This document shows positions 38,974-47,426 of a DNA stretch of 64,000 nt, in pieces (position 1 is the stretch's first letter; each line of letters opens with the position of its first letter). The translations under genes and the position numbers were made by a program. The stretch lies in the NCBI RefSeq assembly GCF_005049235.1, contig NZ_SUMD01000012.1, positions 93,187 through 157,186 of the forward strand. Reading direction: 5' to 3'. This DNA is from Rhodococcus oryzae (lineage in GTDB: Bacteria > Actinomycetota > Actinomycetes > Mycobacteriales > Mycobacteriaceae). The notes beneath the pieces are model-generated. The model made no database searches and was not told where the DNA came from. It saw only the letters and a program-made list of their open reading frames with translations.

Positions 38974-40004
38974 TACTCGCCGCCGCCCGGGTTGCCGATC
39001 TCGATCATCCGCTGCACGGACTTGCGGGCCCGCTCGGCGGTGGCCAGGTCGACGTGCACCTCGTCCTTGCCTTCGATCAGGCAGCGCAGCAGCGCGGCCG
39101 GGGTGATCATCTTCATGTACGGGCACGAGGCACGGTCGTTGACGGCCTGGAAGTCGATCTCGGGCGCGGCCTTGCGCAGCTGGTGCAGCATGCCGACCTC
39201 GGTCGCGACCAGCACCTGCTTCGCCTTGCTCGCGCGGGCCGCGTCCAGCATGCCGCCCGTCGACAGGATCTTGACCTTGTCCTCGGGCACGAAGCCCTCG
39301 CCCGCGAGGTACAGCGCGGAGGTGGCGCAGCCGCACTCCGGGTGCACGTACAGCTCGGCGTCGGGGTGCGACTTGGCCTGTGCGGTGAGCTCGTCACCGT
39401 TGATGCCGGCGTGCACGTGGCACTCGCCCGCCCAGATCTGCATGTTCGTCCGGCCGGTGACCCGCTTGACGTGCGCGCCGAGGAACTGGTCCGGCAGGAA
39501 CAGCACCTCGCGGTCGGGGTCGATCGAGTTCACCACGTCGACCGCGTTGGACGAGGTGCAGCAGATGTCGGTCAGGCCCTTCACCTCGGCCGTGGTGTTC
39601 ACGTACGACACCACCACCGCGTCGGGGTAGTCGGCCTTCCACGCCCGCAGGTCGTCCGCGGTGATCGAGTCGGCCAGCGAGCAGCCTGCGCGCTCGTCGG
39701 GGATCAGCACGGTCTTGCTCGGGCTGAGGATCTTCGCGGTCTCGGCCATGAAGTGCACGCCGCAGAACACGATGGTGTCCTCCGGCGCCTCGGCGGCGAT
39801 CCGGGACAGCGCCAGCGAGTCGCCGACATGGTCGGCCACGTCCTGGATGGCGGGCAGCTGGTAGTTGTGCGCCAGCAGCGTCGCGCCGCGCTCCTTGGCG
39901 AGCCGCCGGACCTCGGCCGCCCACTCCGGAGTGGCCTCCACACCTGTGTAACCGCCGGGTGCGTCCGTGATCGAACCCGCACCTGCCCACAACGTCGATG
40001 TCAT
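38973..40004 (-). CDS. nadA: Quinolinate synthase (4Fe-4S)
   Basis: A 343-residue enzyme condensing iminoaspartate with dihydroxyacetone phosphate. It shows [40 protein letters not shown], and three cluster Cys, in [20 protein letters not shown] and the VHPECGC segment, with LSTGGM nearby. First gene of the nad operon; GAAGGAG lies 7 nt before ATG. It diverges from nrtR with the palindrome 40090-40112 between. Confidence 0.96.
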   Translation of the reverse strand: MTSTLWAGAGSITDAPGGYTGVEATPEWAAEVRRLAKERGATLLAHNYQLPAIQDVADHVGDSLALSRIAAEAPEDTIVFCGVHFMAETAKILSPSKTVLIPDERAGCSLADSITADDLRAWKADYPDAVVVSYVNTTAEVKGLTDICCTSSNAVDVVNSIDPDREVLFLPDQFLGAHVKRVTGRTNMQIWAGECHVHAGINGDELTAQAKSHPDAELYVHPECGCATSALYLAGEGFVPEDKVKILSTGGMLDAARASKAKQVLVATEVGMLHQLRKAAPEIDFQAVNDRASCPYMKMITPAALLRCLIEGKDEVHVDLATAERARKSVQRMIEIGNPGGGE

Positions 40005-40089
40005 GGCCTTGCTCCTTCACCGTGGATCCGGTCGGTCTGCGCCGGATCTGCCATCCGATTCCCCACACGTGCGGGTTTCGATTTTCGGG

Positions 40090-40112
40090 GTTTTCGACTT
40101 AGGATCGAAAAC
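40090..40112. promoter_or_regulatory. NrtR-type operator overlapping a leaderless start
   Basis: Perfect 8-bp arms GTTTTCGA (40090-40097) and TCGAAAAC (40105-40112), 7-bp spacer, directly abutting the nrtR ATG (40113). TAGGAT (40100-40105) fits a -10, so transcription would begin at the ATG. An extra GTTTCGA lies at 40075-40081. It probably controls both nadABC and nrtR. Confidence 0.7.
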
Positions 40113-40802
40113 ATGCCCCATCGTAGCACCGTCCACGAAGTGCTCACCGCGGTCTTCCAGGTTCGTGACTTCGACGGCCGCCCCGAACTGGCGGTCCTGC
40201 TGTGGCAGCGAGCGCTGGACCCACAGAAGAGCACCTGGTCGCTGCCCGGCGGACAGCTCTGCGATCACGAGGACCTGATCACCTCGGCACGGCGTCTGCT
40301 CGCCGAGAAGGTCGACGTGCGCGAGGTGGCGCATCTGGAGCAGCTCTCGGTGTTCAGTGATCCCGCCCGGGTCCCCGGCGACCGGCGGATCGCGTCGACC
40401 TTCCTCGGGCTGATCCCCCTGCCCTCCGATCCGCACCTGCCCCCGGACACCGCCTGGCACCCGGTCTCCGCACTGCCCGAGATGTCGTTCGACCACGGCG
40501 TGGTGGTCGAACACGCCAGGGCGCGGTTGGCGGCGAAGCTGTCGTACACCAATATCGCCTTCGCCCTGGCCCCCGCCGAGTTCGCGATGTCGACGCTGCG
40601 CGAGATCTATTGCGCCGCACTCGGGTATCAGGTGGACGCCACCAACCTGCAGCGGGTGCTCGGCCGACGCGGGGTGCTCACACCCACCGGCACTACCGCG
40701 CCGTCGGGCAAGGCGGGCGGTCGTCCGCCCGCGCTCTATCGGTTCGCCGAGTCGCGGCTGCGCGTCACCGACGAGTTCGCCGCCCTGCGACCGCCGAGCT
40801 AG
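40113..40802 (+). CDS. nrtR: NrtR-type Nudix-domain regulator of NAD synthesis
   Basis: A 229-residue repressor. An N-terminal Nudix-like domain (VLTAVFQVRDFDGRPELAVLLWQRALDPQKSTWSLPGGQLCDHEDLITSARRLLAEKVDV), in which the Nudix box looks degenerate, precedes a winged-helix DNA-binding domain (TNIAFALAPAEFAMSTLREIYCAALGYQVDATNLQRVLGRRGVL). ADP-ribose or NAD derivatives are the known ligands of this family. It is divergent from nadABC with a 23-bp palindrome between. The same order occurs in mycobacteria (Rv1593c-nadA). Confidence 0.93.
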   Translation: MPHRSTVHEVLTAVFQVRDFDGRPELAVLLWQRALDPQKSTWSLPGGQLCDHEDLITSARRLLAEKVDVREVAHLEQLSVFSDPARVPGDRRIASTFLGLIPLPSDPHLPPDTAWHPVSALPEMSFDHGVVVEHARARLAAKLSYTNIAFALAPAEFAMSTLREIYCAALGYQVDATNLQRVLGRRGVLTPTGTTAPSGKAGGRPPALYRFAESRLRVTDEFAALRPPS

Positions 40803-41377
40803 GCCTCCAACCGACTGTGCACCTGCTGGGGCATCGGCCCTGGAAGGTCGCCGGCAGGTGCACTCTCGTCGGGAGCCGGGGCGACACCGAGGTCGTCGCG
40901 CGGGCTCATCGAGGCGAGCACCAGGTACACGAAGGCCGCCACCAGCGGCTGCAGGATGAGCACCATCGCGGTGCCCAGCCCAGGCGAGACCGGGACGATC
41001 TGCCCGGTGACGGCGTCGGGCAGATCAGGGAACCGGAGCCCCGCGACCCCGAGGCCGACCACCGCGGTGGTTGCGGCGCCGACGGCCGATCCGATCAGCA
41101 GGCCGATCAGCACGACGGGACCGCGCACCGAACGCCACAGCCAGGCCGCCGACGCGCTCAGCACGCCCACGGTCAGGCCGGCGCACAGGAACAACGCGAC
41201 CGCATCGAACTGGTGGCCGCTCTCGGATGTCAGCGACGCCGCGCGACCGCCGGAGACCACCAGGAAATGCTGTGCGGGCACGAGCAGCCCCCACCCGATC
41301 CCGGCGAGCGCACTGGCCGCGACCACCGCCACCACGATGCGCGCGGCGGCACGGATCTCCGACCTGTCGACGGCCAC
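40799..41377 (-). CDS. DUF2567 membrane protein
   Basis: A 192-residue protein with four to five hydrophobic segments ([86 protein letters not shown]). Homologous to mycobacterial DUF2567 proteins next to bioB (Rv1591). GTG start at 41377 lies 2 bp after the bsaP stop, so it belongs to the bioB operon. Function unknown. Its 3' end overlaps nrtR by 4 bp. Confidence 0.87.
   Translation of the reverse strand: MAVDRSEIRAAARIVVAVVAASALAGIGWGLLVPAQHFLVVSGGRAASLTSESGHQFDAVALFLCAGLTVGVLSASAAWLWRSVRGPVVLIGLLIGSAVGAATTAVVGLGVAGLRFPDLPDAVTGQIVPVSPGLGTAMVLILQPLVAAFVYLVLASMSPRDDLGVAPAPDESAPAGDLPGPMPQQVHSRLEA
40817..40863. terminator. Inverted repeat near the nrtR/DUF2567 convergence
   Basis: GTGCACCTGC (40817-40826) pairs perfectly with GCAGGTGCAC (40854-40863). 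It overlaps the DUF2567 3' coding end, 15 bp beyond the nrtR stop. Likely a terminator for nrtR; the TGTGCACCTGC sequence also appears at the his-operon end. Confidence 0.45.
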
Positions 41378-41379
41378 GG

Positions 41380-41634
41380 TCAGCGCTGGCCCAGGTAGCT
41401 GGAGTCCAGGACGCCGTGCCGGGAGCACTTGGCCCACCACCCGTCGGGGCTGATCTGCACGATCATCCGCCTGCCGCAGTCCTCGCAGAAGCGCGGCGGC
41501 TCCAGGCCGAGCTGAGCGGCGGCCGGAATGGTGTCGTCGAAGCCCGGCACCACCCGCCGACCGGTGAACGGGTTGTAGCGCTCGACGATCTCGTCGACGG
41601 GCGCGGCATTGCTCAGCTCTTGAGGGAACGTCAC
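41380..41634 (-). CDS. bsaP: Biotin synthase auxiliary protein BsaP
   Basis: An 84-residue protein. A family-typical central stretch [15 protein letters not shown] is followed by a Cys-rich region [32 protein letters not shown], with three Cys and a His suited to an iron-sulfur cluster. Mycobacterial BsaP (Rv1590 family) helps the biotin synthase BioB turn over. Cotranscribed with bioB, 10 bp downstream of its stop. Confidence 0.9.
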   Translation of the reverse strand: MTFPQELSNAAPVDEIVERYNPFTGRRVVPGFDDTIPAAAQLGLEPPRFCEDCGRRMIVQISPDGWWAKCSRHGVLDSSYLGQR

Positions 41635-41644
41635 GTATCCAACC

Positions 41645-42658
41645 CTAGATGGTGTCGTTGAGAACCTTGATCGGCATCTGCAGCTCGCCGAGCAGGTCGA
41701 GGTCCTGTTCCGCGGGGCGGCCCAGCGTGGTCAGGTAGTTGCCGACGATGACGGCGTTGATTCCGCCCAGGATGCCCTGCTTGGCGCCCAGGTCGCCGAG
41801 GGTGATCTCCCGGCCGCCCGCGAACCGCAGGATGGTGCGCGGCAACGCCAGCCGGAAGGCGGCGACGGCACGCAGCGCGTCGCTTGCGGGCAGCACCTCG
41901 AGGTCACCGAAGGGGGTGCCCGGGCGCGGATTCAGGAAGTTCAGCGGCACCTCGTCGGGGTCGAGCTCGGCCAGGTTGGCCGCGAACTCCGCGCGCTGCT
42001 CCAGCGTCTCACCCATGCCGAGGATGCCGCCGCAGCAGACCTCCATGCCGGCCTCGCGGACCATCTTCAGGGTGCCCCAGCGCTCCTCCCAGGTGTGGGT
42101 GGTGACCACGTTCGGGAAGTGCGACTTGGAGGTCTCGAGGTTGTGGTTGTAGCGGTGCACACCCATCGCGGCGAGCTGGTCGACCTGCTCCTGGGTGAGC
42201 ATGCCGAGCGAGCACGCGATCTGGATGTCGACCTCGTTGCGGATGGCCTCGATGCCGGCCGCGACCTGCGCGAGCAGCTTCTCGTCCGGTCCGCGGACGG
42301 CGGCCACGATGCAGAACTCGGTGGCGCCGGACTTGGCGGTCTGCTTGGCGGCCTCGACCAGGCTCGGGATGTCGAGCCACGCGGCGCGAACCGGGGAGGC
42401 GAACAGTCCGGACTGCGAGCAGAAATGGCAGTCCTCGGGGCAGCCGCCGGTCTTGAGGCTGATGATCCCCTCGACCTCGACCTCTGGTCCGCACCACTTC
42501 ATCCGCACGTCGTGGGCGAGGCCGAGCAGATCCTCGAGGCTCTCGTCCGGCAGCTGCAGCACGGCGAGCGTCTGCTCCTGGGTCAGTCCCTCACCGCGCT
42601 CGAGGACCTGTTCCCTGGCGACGGCGAGAATGTCTGTGCGGGCTGGGGCCTGGGTCAC
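41645..42658 (-). CDS. bioB: Biotin synthase
   Basis: A 337-residue radical SAM enzyme inserting sulfur into dethiobiotin. The radical SAM Cys triad is [12 protein letters not shown]; other motifs are [47 protein letters not shown] and [14 protein letters not shown] 42658 chosen because GAGGAG lies 5 nt upstream; an extended upstream frame is low-quality. First gene of bioB-bsaP-DUF2567, divergent from the BioQ-type regulator. Confidence 0.96.
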   Translation of the reverse strand: MTQAPARTDILAVAREQVLERGEGLTQEQTLAVLQLPDESLEDLLGLAHDVRMKWCGPEVEVEGIISLKTGGCPEDCHFCSQSGLFASPVRAAWLDIPSLVEAAKQTAKSGATEFCIVAAVRGPDEKLLAQVAAGIEAIRNEVDIQIACSLGMLTQEQVDQLAAMGVHRYNHNLETSKSHFPNVVTTHTWEERWGTLKMVREAGMEVCCGGILGMGETLEQRAEFAANLAELDPDEVPLNFLNPRPGTPFGDLEVLPASDALRAVAAFRLALPRTILRFAGGREITLGDLGAKQGILGGINAVIVGNYLTTLGRPAEQDLDLLGELQMPIKVLNDTI

Positions 42659-42710
42659 TGCAACTCCTCGGGGGCTGGACACGGTGCCGCAACTTGAACA
42701 CCGTGCAAGT

Positions 42711-42723
42711 TGAACGGCGTTCA
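42711..42723. promoter_or_regulatory. BioQ-type operator between bioB and bioQ
   Basis: TGAACGGCGTTCA is a perfect palindrome about a central base and has the same core as the site before bioF. A degenerate second copy (around 42692-42712, AACTTG...CAAGTT arms) lies on the bioB side. BioQ is known to repress bioB and bioFD in mycobacteria. Confidence 0.8.
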
Positions 42724-42783
42724 GGTTAGGGTCGTGGTGGAATGGTGTCAAACGCCACACGACAACTCAGGGGATGACGAACA

Positions 42784-43371
42784 GTGCAGCTGCGACGCGG
42801 TGACGTCCTCGGTGGCGCGATCGCCATCCTCGACGAGTACGGCCTCGGGGACCTCACGATGCGCAGGCTGGCCACCTCGCTCGGCGTACAGCCGGGAGCG
42901 CTGTACTGGCACTTCCCCAACAAGCAGACCCTGCTCGCGGCGATCACCGACGAGATGCTCGCGGGCGTCTCGGCGCCTATCGAGGTCAAGGACTGGGATG
43001 CCCGGCTGCGCACGGTTGCGCACCGGATGCGCGACGCGCTGCTCGCGCACCGCGACGGCGCCGAGCTCGCTGCCGCCTCCTACGCCGCGCGACTCGCCAC
43101 GAACGGCGCGCACGCGACGCTGGCGAGCACCTGCGGGGACGCGGGCCTGCCCGACCACGAATCCGAACTCGCAGCCGACGCGTTGCTCTACTACATCCTC
43201 GGCCAGACGATGGACGAGCAGTCCCGCATGCAGATGGACAGCCACGGCGCTCTCGCCGAGGACGCGTCGCCCCTCTACGACAGCACCAGCGGGACGGCAC
43301 GCTTCGAGTACGGCCTGGAACTGTTCGTGGACGGAGTGCGCAGCAGGCTGAGCGAGCACGCCGGGCGCTGA
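42784..43371 (+). CDS. bioQ: TetR-family repressor of biotin genes (BioQ-type)
   Basis: A 195-residue TetR regulator: helix-turn-helix YGLGDLTMRRLATSLGVQPGALYWHFPNKQTLLAAI, with the C-terminal TetR_C domain following. GTG start at 42784 immediately follows the control region. Divergent from bioB and preceded by the TGAACGGCGTTCA palindrome, as mycobacterial BioQ is. Identity as BioQ is inferred from context and operator; the domain alone is generic. Confidence 0.88.
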   Translation: MQLRRGDVLGGAIAILDEYGLGDLTMRRLATSLGVQPGALYWHFPNKQTLLAAITDEMLAGVSAPIEVKDWDARLRTVAHRMRDALLAHRDGAELAAASYAARLATNGAHATLASTCGDAGLPDHESELAADALLYYILGQTMDEQSRMQMDSHGALAEDASPLYDSTSGTARFEYGLELFVDGVRSRLSEHAGR

Positions 43372-43407
43372 TACGGGGCCATTCGCTCGGCCTCGGGCCC
43401 GGACGCG

Positions 43408-44361
43408 TCAGTGCGCCGAGGCCGCCTTCTGCCGCTTCGGGATCAGGTGCACGATCAGTACGACGATCGCGCCCACGGCGAGCCCGACCAATGCGGACAC
43501 CACTGTCCCCGCGCTCCAGGACAGAAATCCGCTGACGCCGCCCTGCACGAGACCGGCGAACCAGTGTTCGACGTCGTGCAGGCGATCGGCCGGCCAGTGG
43601 AATCCGGCCTCGCCGACGTTGACGAGCAGGATGTGTCCGCCGACCCACAGCATCGCGGCGATCCCGACGACGGTGAGCACCGACATCACCTTCGGCATCG
43701 CGGCCACGAGCCCCCGGCCGATCCGCCGACTGAAGGACGATTCGCGTCGGGCGAGCGAGAGGCCCACGTCGTCCATCTTCACGATCAGCGCGACCACGCC
43801 GTACACCAGGGCGGTGATGAGGAACGCGACGACGATGAGCACCAGCAGCCTGGTGAGGAACGGTTCGTCCTCGACCGACGACAGGGAGATCACCATGATC
43901 TCGGCGGACAGGATCAGGTCGGTGCGGATGGCGCCGCTGACCATCGTCTTCTCGTGGTCGGGACCGATCGCAGCCGCGGGTGCGGCCGCGTCGTCATGGT
44001 GGCCGCCGCCGAATGCCTCGTAGACCTTCTCGGCGCCCTCGTAGCAGAGGAACAGACCACCGGCGATCAGCAGATAGGGCAGGGCCTGCGGCAGGAACTG
44101 GCTCAGGATCATCGCAACCGGCAGGATGATCAGAAGCTTGTTGCGGATCGACCCCATGGCGATCTTGCGGATGATCGGCAGCTCCCGCTGCGGCGAGAAC
44201 CCGTGCACATAGCGTGGTGTGACGGCGGCATCGTCGACGACCACGCCCGCTGCCTTGATGCTGGCCTTGCCGGCCGCCGCCCCGATGTCGTCGAGGGACG
44301 CCGCGGCCACTTTCGCGATCGCTGCGACGTCGTCCAACAGGGCGACGAGACCACCAGCCAC
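43408..44361 (-). CDS. DUF808 family membrane protein
   Basis: A 317-residue protein with at least six helices. The family opening GGLVALLDDVAAIAKVAAASLDDIGAAAGKASIKAAGVVVDDAAVTPRYVHGF is followed by KIAMGSIRNKLLIILPVAMILSQ and GAIRTDLILSAEIMVISLSSV. DUF808 (YedI) proteins are membrane proteins of unknown function. GTG start has GGAGG 7 nt upstream. Convergent with the BioQ-type gene, 36 bp away. Confidence 0.9.
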   Translation of the reverse strand: MAGGLVALLDDVAAIAKVAAASLDDIGAAAGKASIKAAGVVVDDAAVTPRYVHGFSPQRELPIIRKIAMGSIRNKLLIILPVAMILSQFLPQALPYLLIAGGLFLCYEGAEKVYEAFGGGHHDDAAAPAAAIGPDHEKTMVSGAIRTDLILSAEIMVISLSSVEDEPFLTRLLVLIVVAFLITALVYGVVALIVKMDDVGLSLARRESSFSRRIGRGLVAAMPKVMSVLTVVGIAAMLWVGGHILLVNVGEAGFHWPADRLHDVEHWFAGLVQGGVSGFLSWSAGTVVSALVGLAVGAIVVLIVHLIPKRQKAASAH

Positions 44362-44521
44362 GGGGAACCTCCCACAGTTCGGATGTGCAGAACAGGTCGA
44401 ACCCCATGCGCACGCGGGTCGACACCGAACGGTACCGAATCCATGGTGTCGATTCCGCATTCGCAGGCCTGCGCCCCCGAAACCCGGTTCAGACCCACGC
44501 CTTCGGTTCACAATTGTGTGT

Positions 44522-45649
44522 ATGTTCGCGCGACTCGCAGCGACCACCGTGCTGGCGACGGCCCTTGTCGTCGCCACCCTCCCCGCCGTCCCGGCCCTTG
44601 CGGAACCCGCGAGCGGCCCGCCCGGCACCGTCGTCTCGTCGGGACCACTCGTGCGTGAGTATTGGATCCCCGATGCGGCGGACGCCCACCTGGTGACCTA
44701 CCGGTCCACCGGCCCTGGCGGCAGTCTGGCGCTGAGCACCGGCGCGGTCTTCATCCCGCAGGGCCAGGCCCCGCCGGGCGGCTGGCCGGTGGTGTCCTGG
44801 GGGCACGGCGCGATCGGGCTCGCAGATCACTGCGCGCCGACGGCCACCGGAATCCTCGGCGGCGGCTACCTGACGCGCTGGCTCACGCAGGGGTACGCCG
44901 TGGTCGCGACCGACTACGTGGGCCTGGGCACCCCCGGGATCCACCCGTATCTCGACGGCAGGTCGGAGGCGTACAGCCTCATCGACATGGTCCGCGCCGC
45001 CCGCGAGATCGCCCCGTCCCTCTCCCGGAAGTGGGTGGCGCTCGGTCAGTCTCAGGGCGGCCAGGCCGCGATGGTCGCCGCCTCGCTTGCCACCTCGTAC
45101 GCCCCTGAGCTCGACTACCGGGGTGCCGTCGGCCTCGGAGTGCCGTCGAACATCGAGAACCTCGCCCCGCTCGGCGGCCCGGCCTTTCCGGAGCTCCCGC
45201 TGACCGGCACCACGGTGTTCATCTCGTACATGCTGGCCGGGCTGCGGGCCACGCGCCCCGATATCGACGTCGACGGCTACCTCAGCCCGCTCGGCCGCGA
45301 GGTGCTGGACCGGGCCGAATCGCTCTGCTACCCCGAGGCGGCGGAGGCGTTCGCAGGGATCTCGATCGGCGAGTTGCTCTCCCGGCAACTCGACGACCCG
45401 GTGATCCTGTCCGCGCTGCGCGAGATGCTGGAGATCCCGACCCGCGGATACGACCGCCCGTTCTTCATCGGGCAGGGCATGCTGGACGAGGTGGTGCCGG
45501 CGCCGCTGACCCTGAAACTGGTCGCGGACCTGACCGGCAATGGAGAACGGTTCACCTTCCGGGCCTACCCGGCCGGACACCTCGGGACGATGCGGTTGTC
45601 GCTACCCGACGCGACGGACTTCGTCCGCGAAGCCTTCCGAGCGCCATGA
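44522..45649 (+). CDS. Secreted LIP-family lipase
   Basis: A 375-residue secretory lipase/esterase. Sec signal peptide: FARLAATTVLATALVVATLPAVPALAEP, cleavage near residue 27-30. The lid-region motifs VVSWGHGAIGLADHCAPT, the nucleophile elbow ALGQSQGGQAA (Ser), catalytic Asp in IGQGMLDEVVPAP and His in YPAGHLGTM complete the triad. Rv1592c, a secreted lipase in M. tuberculosis, also lies near bioB and nadA. Confidence 0.9.
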   Translation: MFARLAATTVLATALVVATLPAVPALAEPASGPPGTVVSSGPLVREYWIPDAADAHLVTYRSTGPGGSLALSTGAVFIPQGQAPPGGWPVVSWGHGAIGLADHCAPTATGILGGGYLTRWLTQGYAVVATDYVGLGTPGIHPYLDGRSEAYSLIDMVRAAREIAPSLSRKWVALGQSQGGQAAMVAASLATSYAPELDYRGAVGLGVPSNIENLAPLGGPAFPELPLTGTTVFISYMLAGLRATRPDIDVDGYLSPLGREVLDRAESLCYPEAAEAFAGISIGELLSRQLDDPVILSALREMLEIPTRGYDRPFFIGQGMLDEVVPAPLTLKLVADLTGNGERFTFRAYPAGHLGTMRLSLPDATDFVREAFRAP

Positions 45650-45669
45650 GCCCACGCGCGCCGGGACCC

Positions 45670-46626
45670 TCAGTCCCCGTGCAGCGCCCGGTGCAGCGTG
45701 GTCGTCGCGAGCAGCATCGCGGCGCGGGCGGCGTGCGTGTCGGCCAGCGCGTTGAGCATGACGAAGTCGTGGATCATGCCCTGGAACCGGACCGCGGTCA
45801 CCGCCACGCCCGCGGCGCGCAGCTTGTTGGCGTAGGCCTCGCCCTCGTCGCGCAGGACGTCGGCCTCCCCGTTGATGACCAACGCAGGCGGCAGGCCCGC
45901 GACCATCTCCTCGGTGGCGCGCAGCGGCGAGGCCAGCACCTCCGCGCGCTGGCCCGGATCGGCCGTGTACTGGTCCCAGAACCAGGCCATCGCGCCCGCG
46001 GTGAGGAAATAGCCGTCCGCGAACTGGCGGTACGACTCCGTGTCCTGGCCTGCGTCGGTCACCGGATAGAAGAGCACCTGCTGGCGGAAGTCGGGCCCGC
46101 CGCGCTCCTTCGCCATCAGGGTGAGAGCGATGGTCATGTTGCCGCCCACGCTGTCACCCGCCACCGCGAAGCGGGTCGCGTCGAGACCCGCTTCGGCGCC
46201 ATGCTCCGCGATCCAACTCGCGGTGCCGTAGATCTCCTCGATGGCCGTCGGATACTTCGCCTCGGGCGAGAGGCTGTAGCTCGGGAACACCAGGGCCGCA
46301 TTCGCGCCCACCGCCAGCTCACGGATGAGCCGGTCATAGATGTGCGTGTTGCCGAAGACCCATCCCGCACCGTGGTTGTACTGGATGACGGGCAGCGTCC
46401 CGCTCGCACCCTTCGGCCGAACGATGCGGACCGGCACCTCCCCCGACGGTCCGCCAGGGATCACCCGGTCCTCGATCTCGACCGGCGGGGCGACCGTGTC
46501 ACCGGCCTGCACCTCGTCGAATTTCGTGCGGCCGTCTGCCACGGGCAGCTCGTAGATGAACGGCGGCGCCGCCGTCGCGTCCGCAAACTCCTTGGCGTCG
46601 CGCTCGAGAACCGGCTCGTTGGACAT
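45670..46626 (-). CDS. HSL-type alpha/beta hydrolase
   Basis: A 318-residue alpha/beta-hydrolase fold-3 enzyme. The oxyanion-hole motif reads YNHGAGWVFGN (HGAG instead of HGGG), the nucleophile is Ser in AGDSVGGNMT, the acid is probably in NGEADVLRDEG and the His in QGMIHDFVM. Predicted cytoplasmic. Convergent with the secreted lipase gene (20 bp). Substrate unknown. Confidence 0.9.
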   Translation of the reverse strand: MSNEPVLERDAKEFADATAAPPFIYELPVADGRTKFDEVQAGDTVAPPVEIEDRVIPGGPSGEVPVRIVRPKGASGTLPVIQYNHGAGWVFGNTHIYDRLIRELAVGANAALVFPSYSLSPEAKYPTAIEEIYGTASWIAEHGAEAGLDATRFAVAGDSVGGNMTIALTLMAKERGGPDFRQQVLFYPVTDAGQDTESYRQFADGYFLTAGAMAWFWDQYTADPGQRAEVLASPLRATEEMVAGLPPALVINGEADVLRDEGEAYANKLRAAGVAVTAVRFQGMIHDFVMLNALADTHAARAAMLLATTTLHRALHGD

Positions 46627-46670
46627 CGGAGCTTCCTTCCCTCGTCGAACATGGTGTCCGCCGACCGGGT

Positions 46671-47426
46671 TCAGCTGTCGCCGCGCCGGAACAGTTTGTT
46701 GCCCAGCCAGACGATCGGGTCATAGCGCCGGTCGACGACGCGTTCCTTCATCGGGATCAACGCGTTGTCTGTGATGCGGATGTTCTCCGGGCACACCTCG
46801 GTGCAGCACTTGGTGATGTTGCACAGGCCCAGTCCCTGTTCGTCCTGCGCGGCGTCGCGCCGGTCGGCGACGTCGAGCGGGTGCATCTCCAGCTCGGCGA
46901 CCCGCATCAGGAAACGCGGTCCCGCGAAGGCTTGCTTGTTCTCCTCGTGGTCGCGCACCACGTGACAGGTGTTCTGACACAGGAAGCACTCGATGCATTT
47001 GCGGAACTCCTGCGATCGCTCCACATCCACCTGCTTCATCCGGTACTCCCCCGGCTTCAGCCCCGGAGGTGGCGTGAAAGACGGGATCTCCCTGGCCTTC
47101 TGGTAGTTGAAAGACACGTCGGTCACCAGGTCCCGGATCACCGGGAAGGTCCGCATCGGGGTGACGGTGATGACCTCGTCCTCGGTGAACGTGGACATCC
47201 GGGTCATGCACAACAGCCGCGGCCTGCCGTTGACCTCGGCCGAGCACGATCCACACTTGCCCGCCTTGCAGTTCCAGCGAACAGCCAGATCCGGCGCCTG
47301 GGTGGCCTGCAAGCGGTGGATGATGTCGAGGACCACCTCACCCTCGTTGACCGGTATCGAATAGTCCTGCAGGTCACCGCCGTCCACGTCCCCGCGCCAC
47401 ACCTTGAAGCTCGCGTCGTAAGTCAT
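46671..47426 (-). CDS. sdhB: Succinate dehydrogenase iron-sulfur subunit (Sdh1 type)
   Basis: A 251-residue electron-transfer subunit. The 2Fe-2S ferredoxin motif is CKAGKCGSCSAEV with a distal LLCMT. A 4Fe-4S/3Fe-4S block includes CIECFLCQNTC and CNITKCCTEVCPENI. The homologue is M. tuberculosis Rv0247c. It overlaps sdhA by 4 bp and passes electrons from the flavoprotein to quinone at the membrane anchor. Confidence 0.94.
   Translation of the reverse strand: MTYDASFKVWRGDVDGGDLQDYSIPVNEGEVVLDIIHRLQATQAPDLAVRWNCKAGKCGSCSAEVNGRPRLLCMTRMSTFTEDEVITVTPMRTFPVIRDLVTDVSFNYQKAREIPSFTPPPGLKPGEYRMKQVDVERSQEFRKCIECFLCQNTCHVVRDHEENKQAFAGPRFLMRVAELEMHPLDVADRRDAAQDEQGLGLCNITKCCTEVCPENIRITDNALIPMKERVVDRRYDPIVWLGNKLFRRGDS

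Noticed and set aside
37477..39630. A 717-codon frame opposite nadB/nadA
   Set aside because: Antisense shadow of two well-recognised enzymes; composition is biased and no domain is seen.
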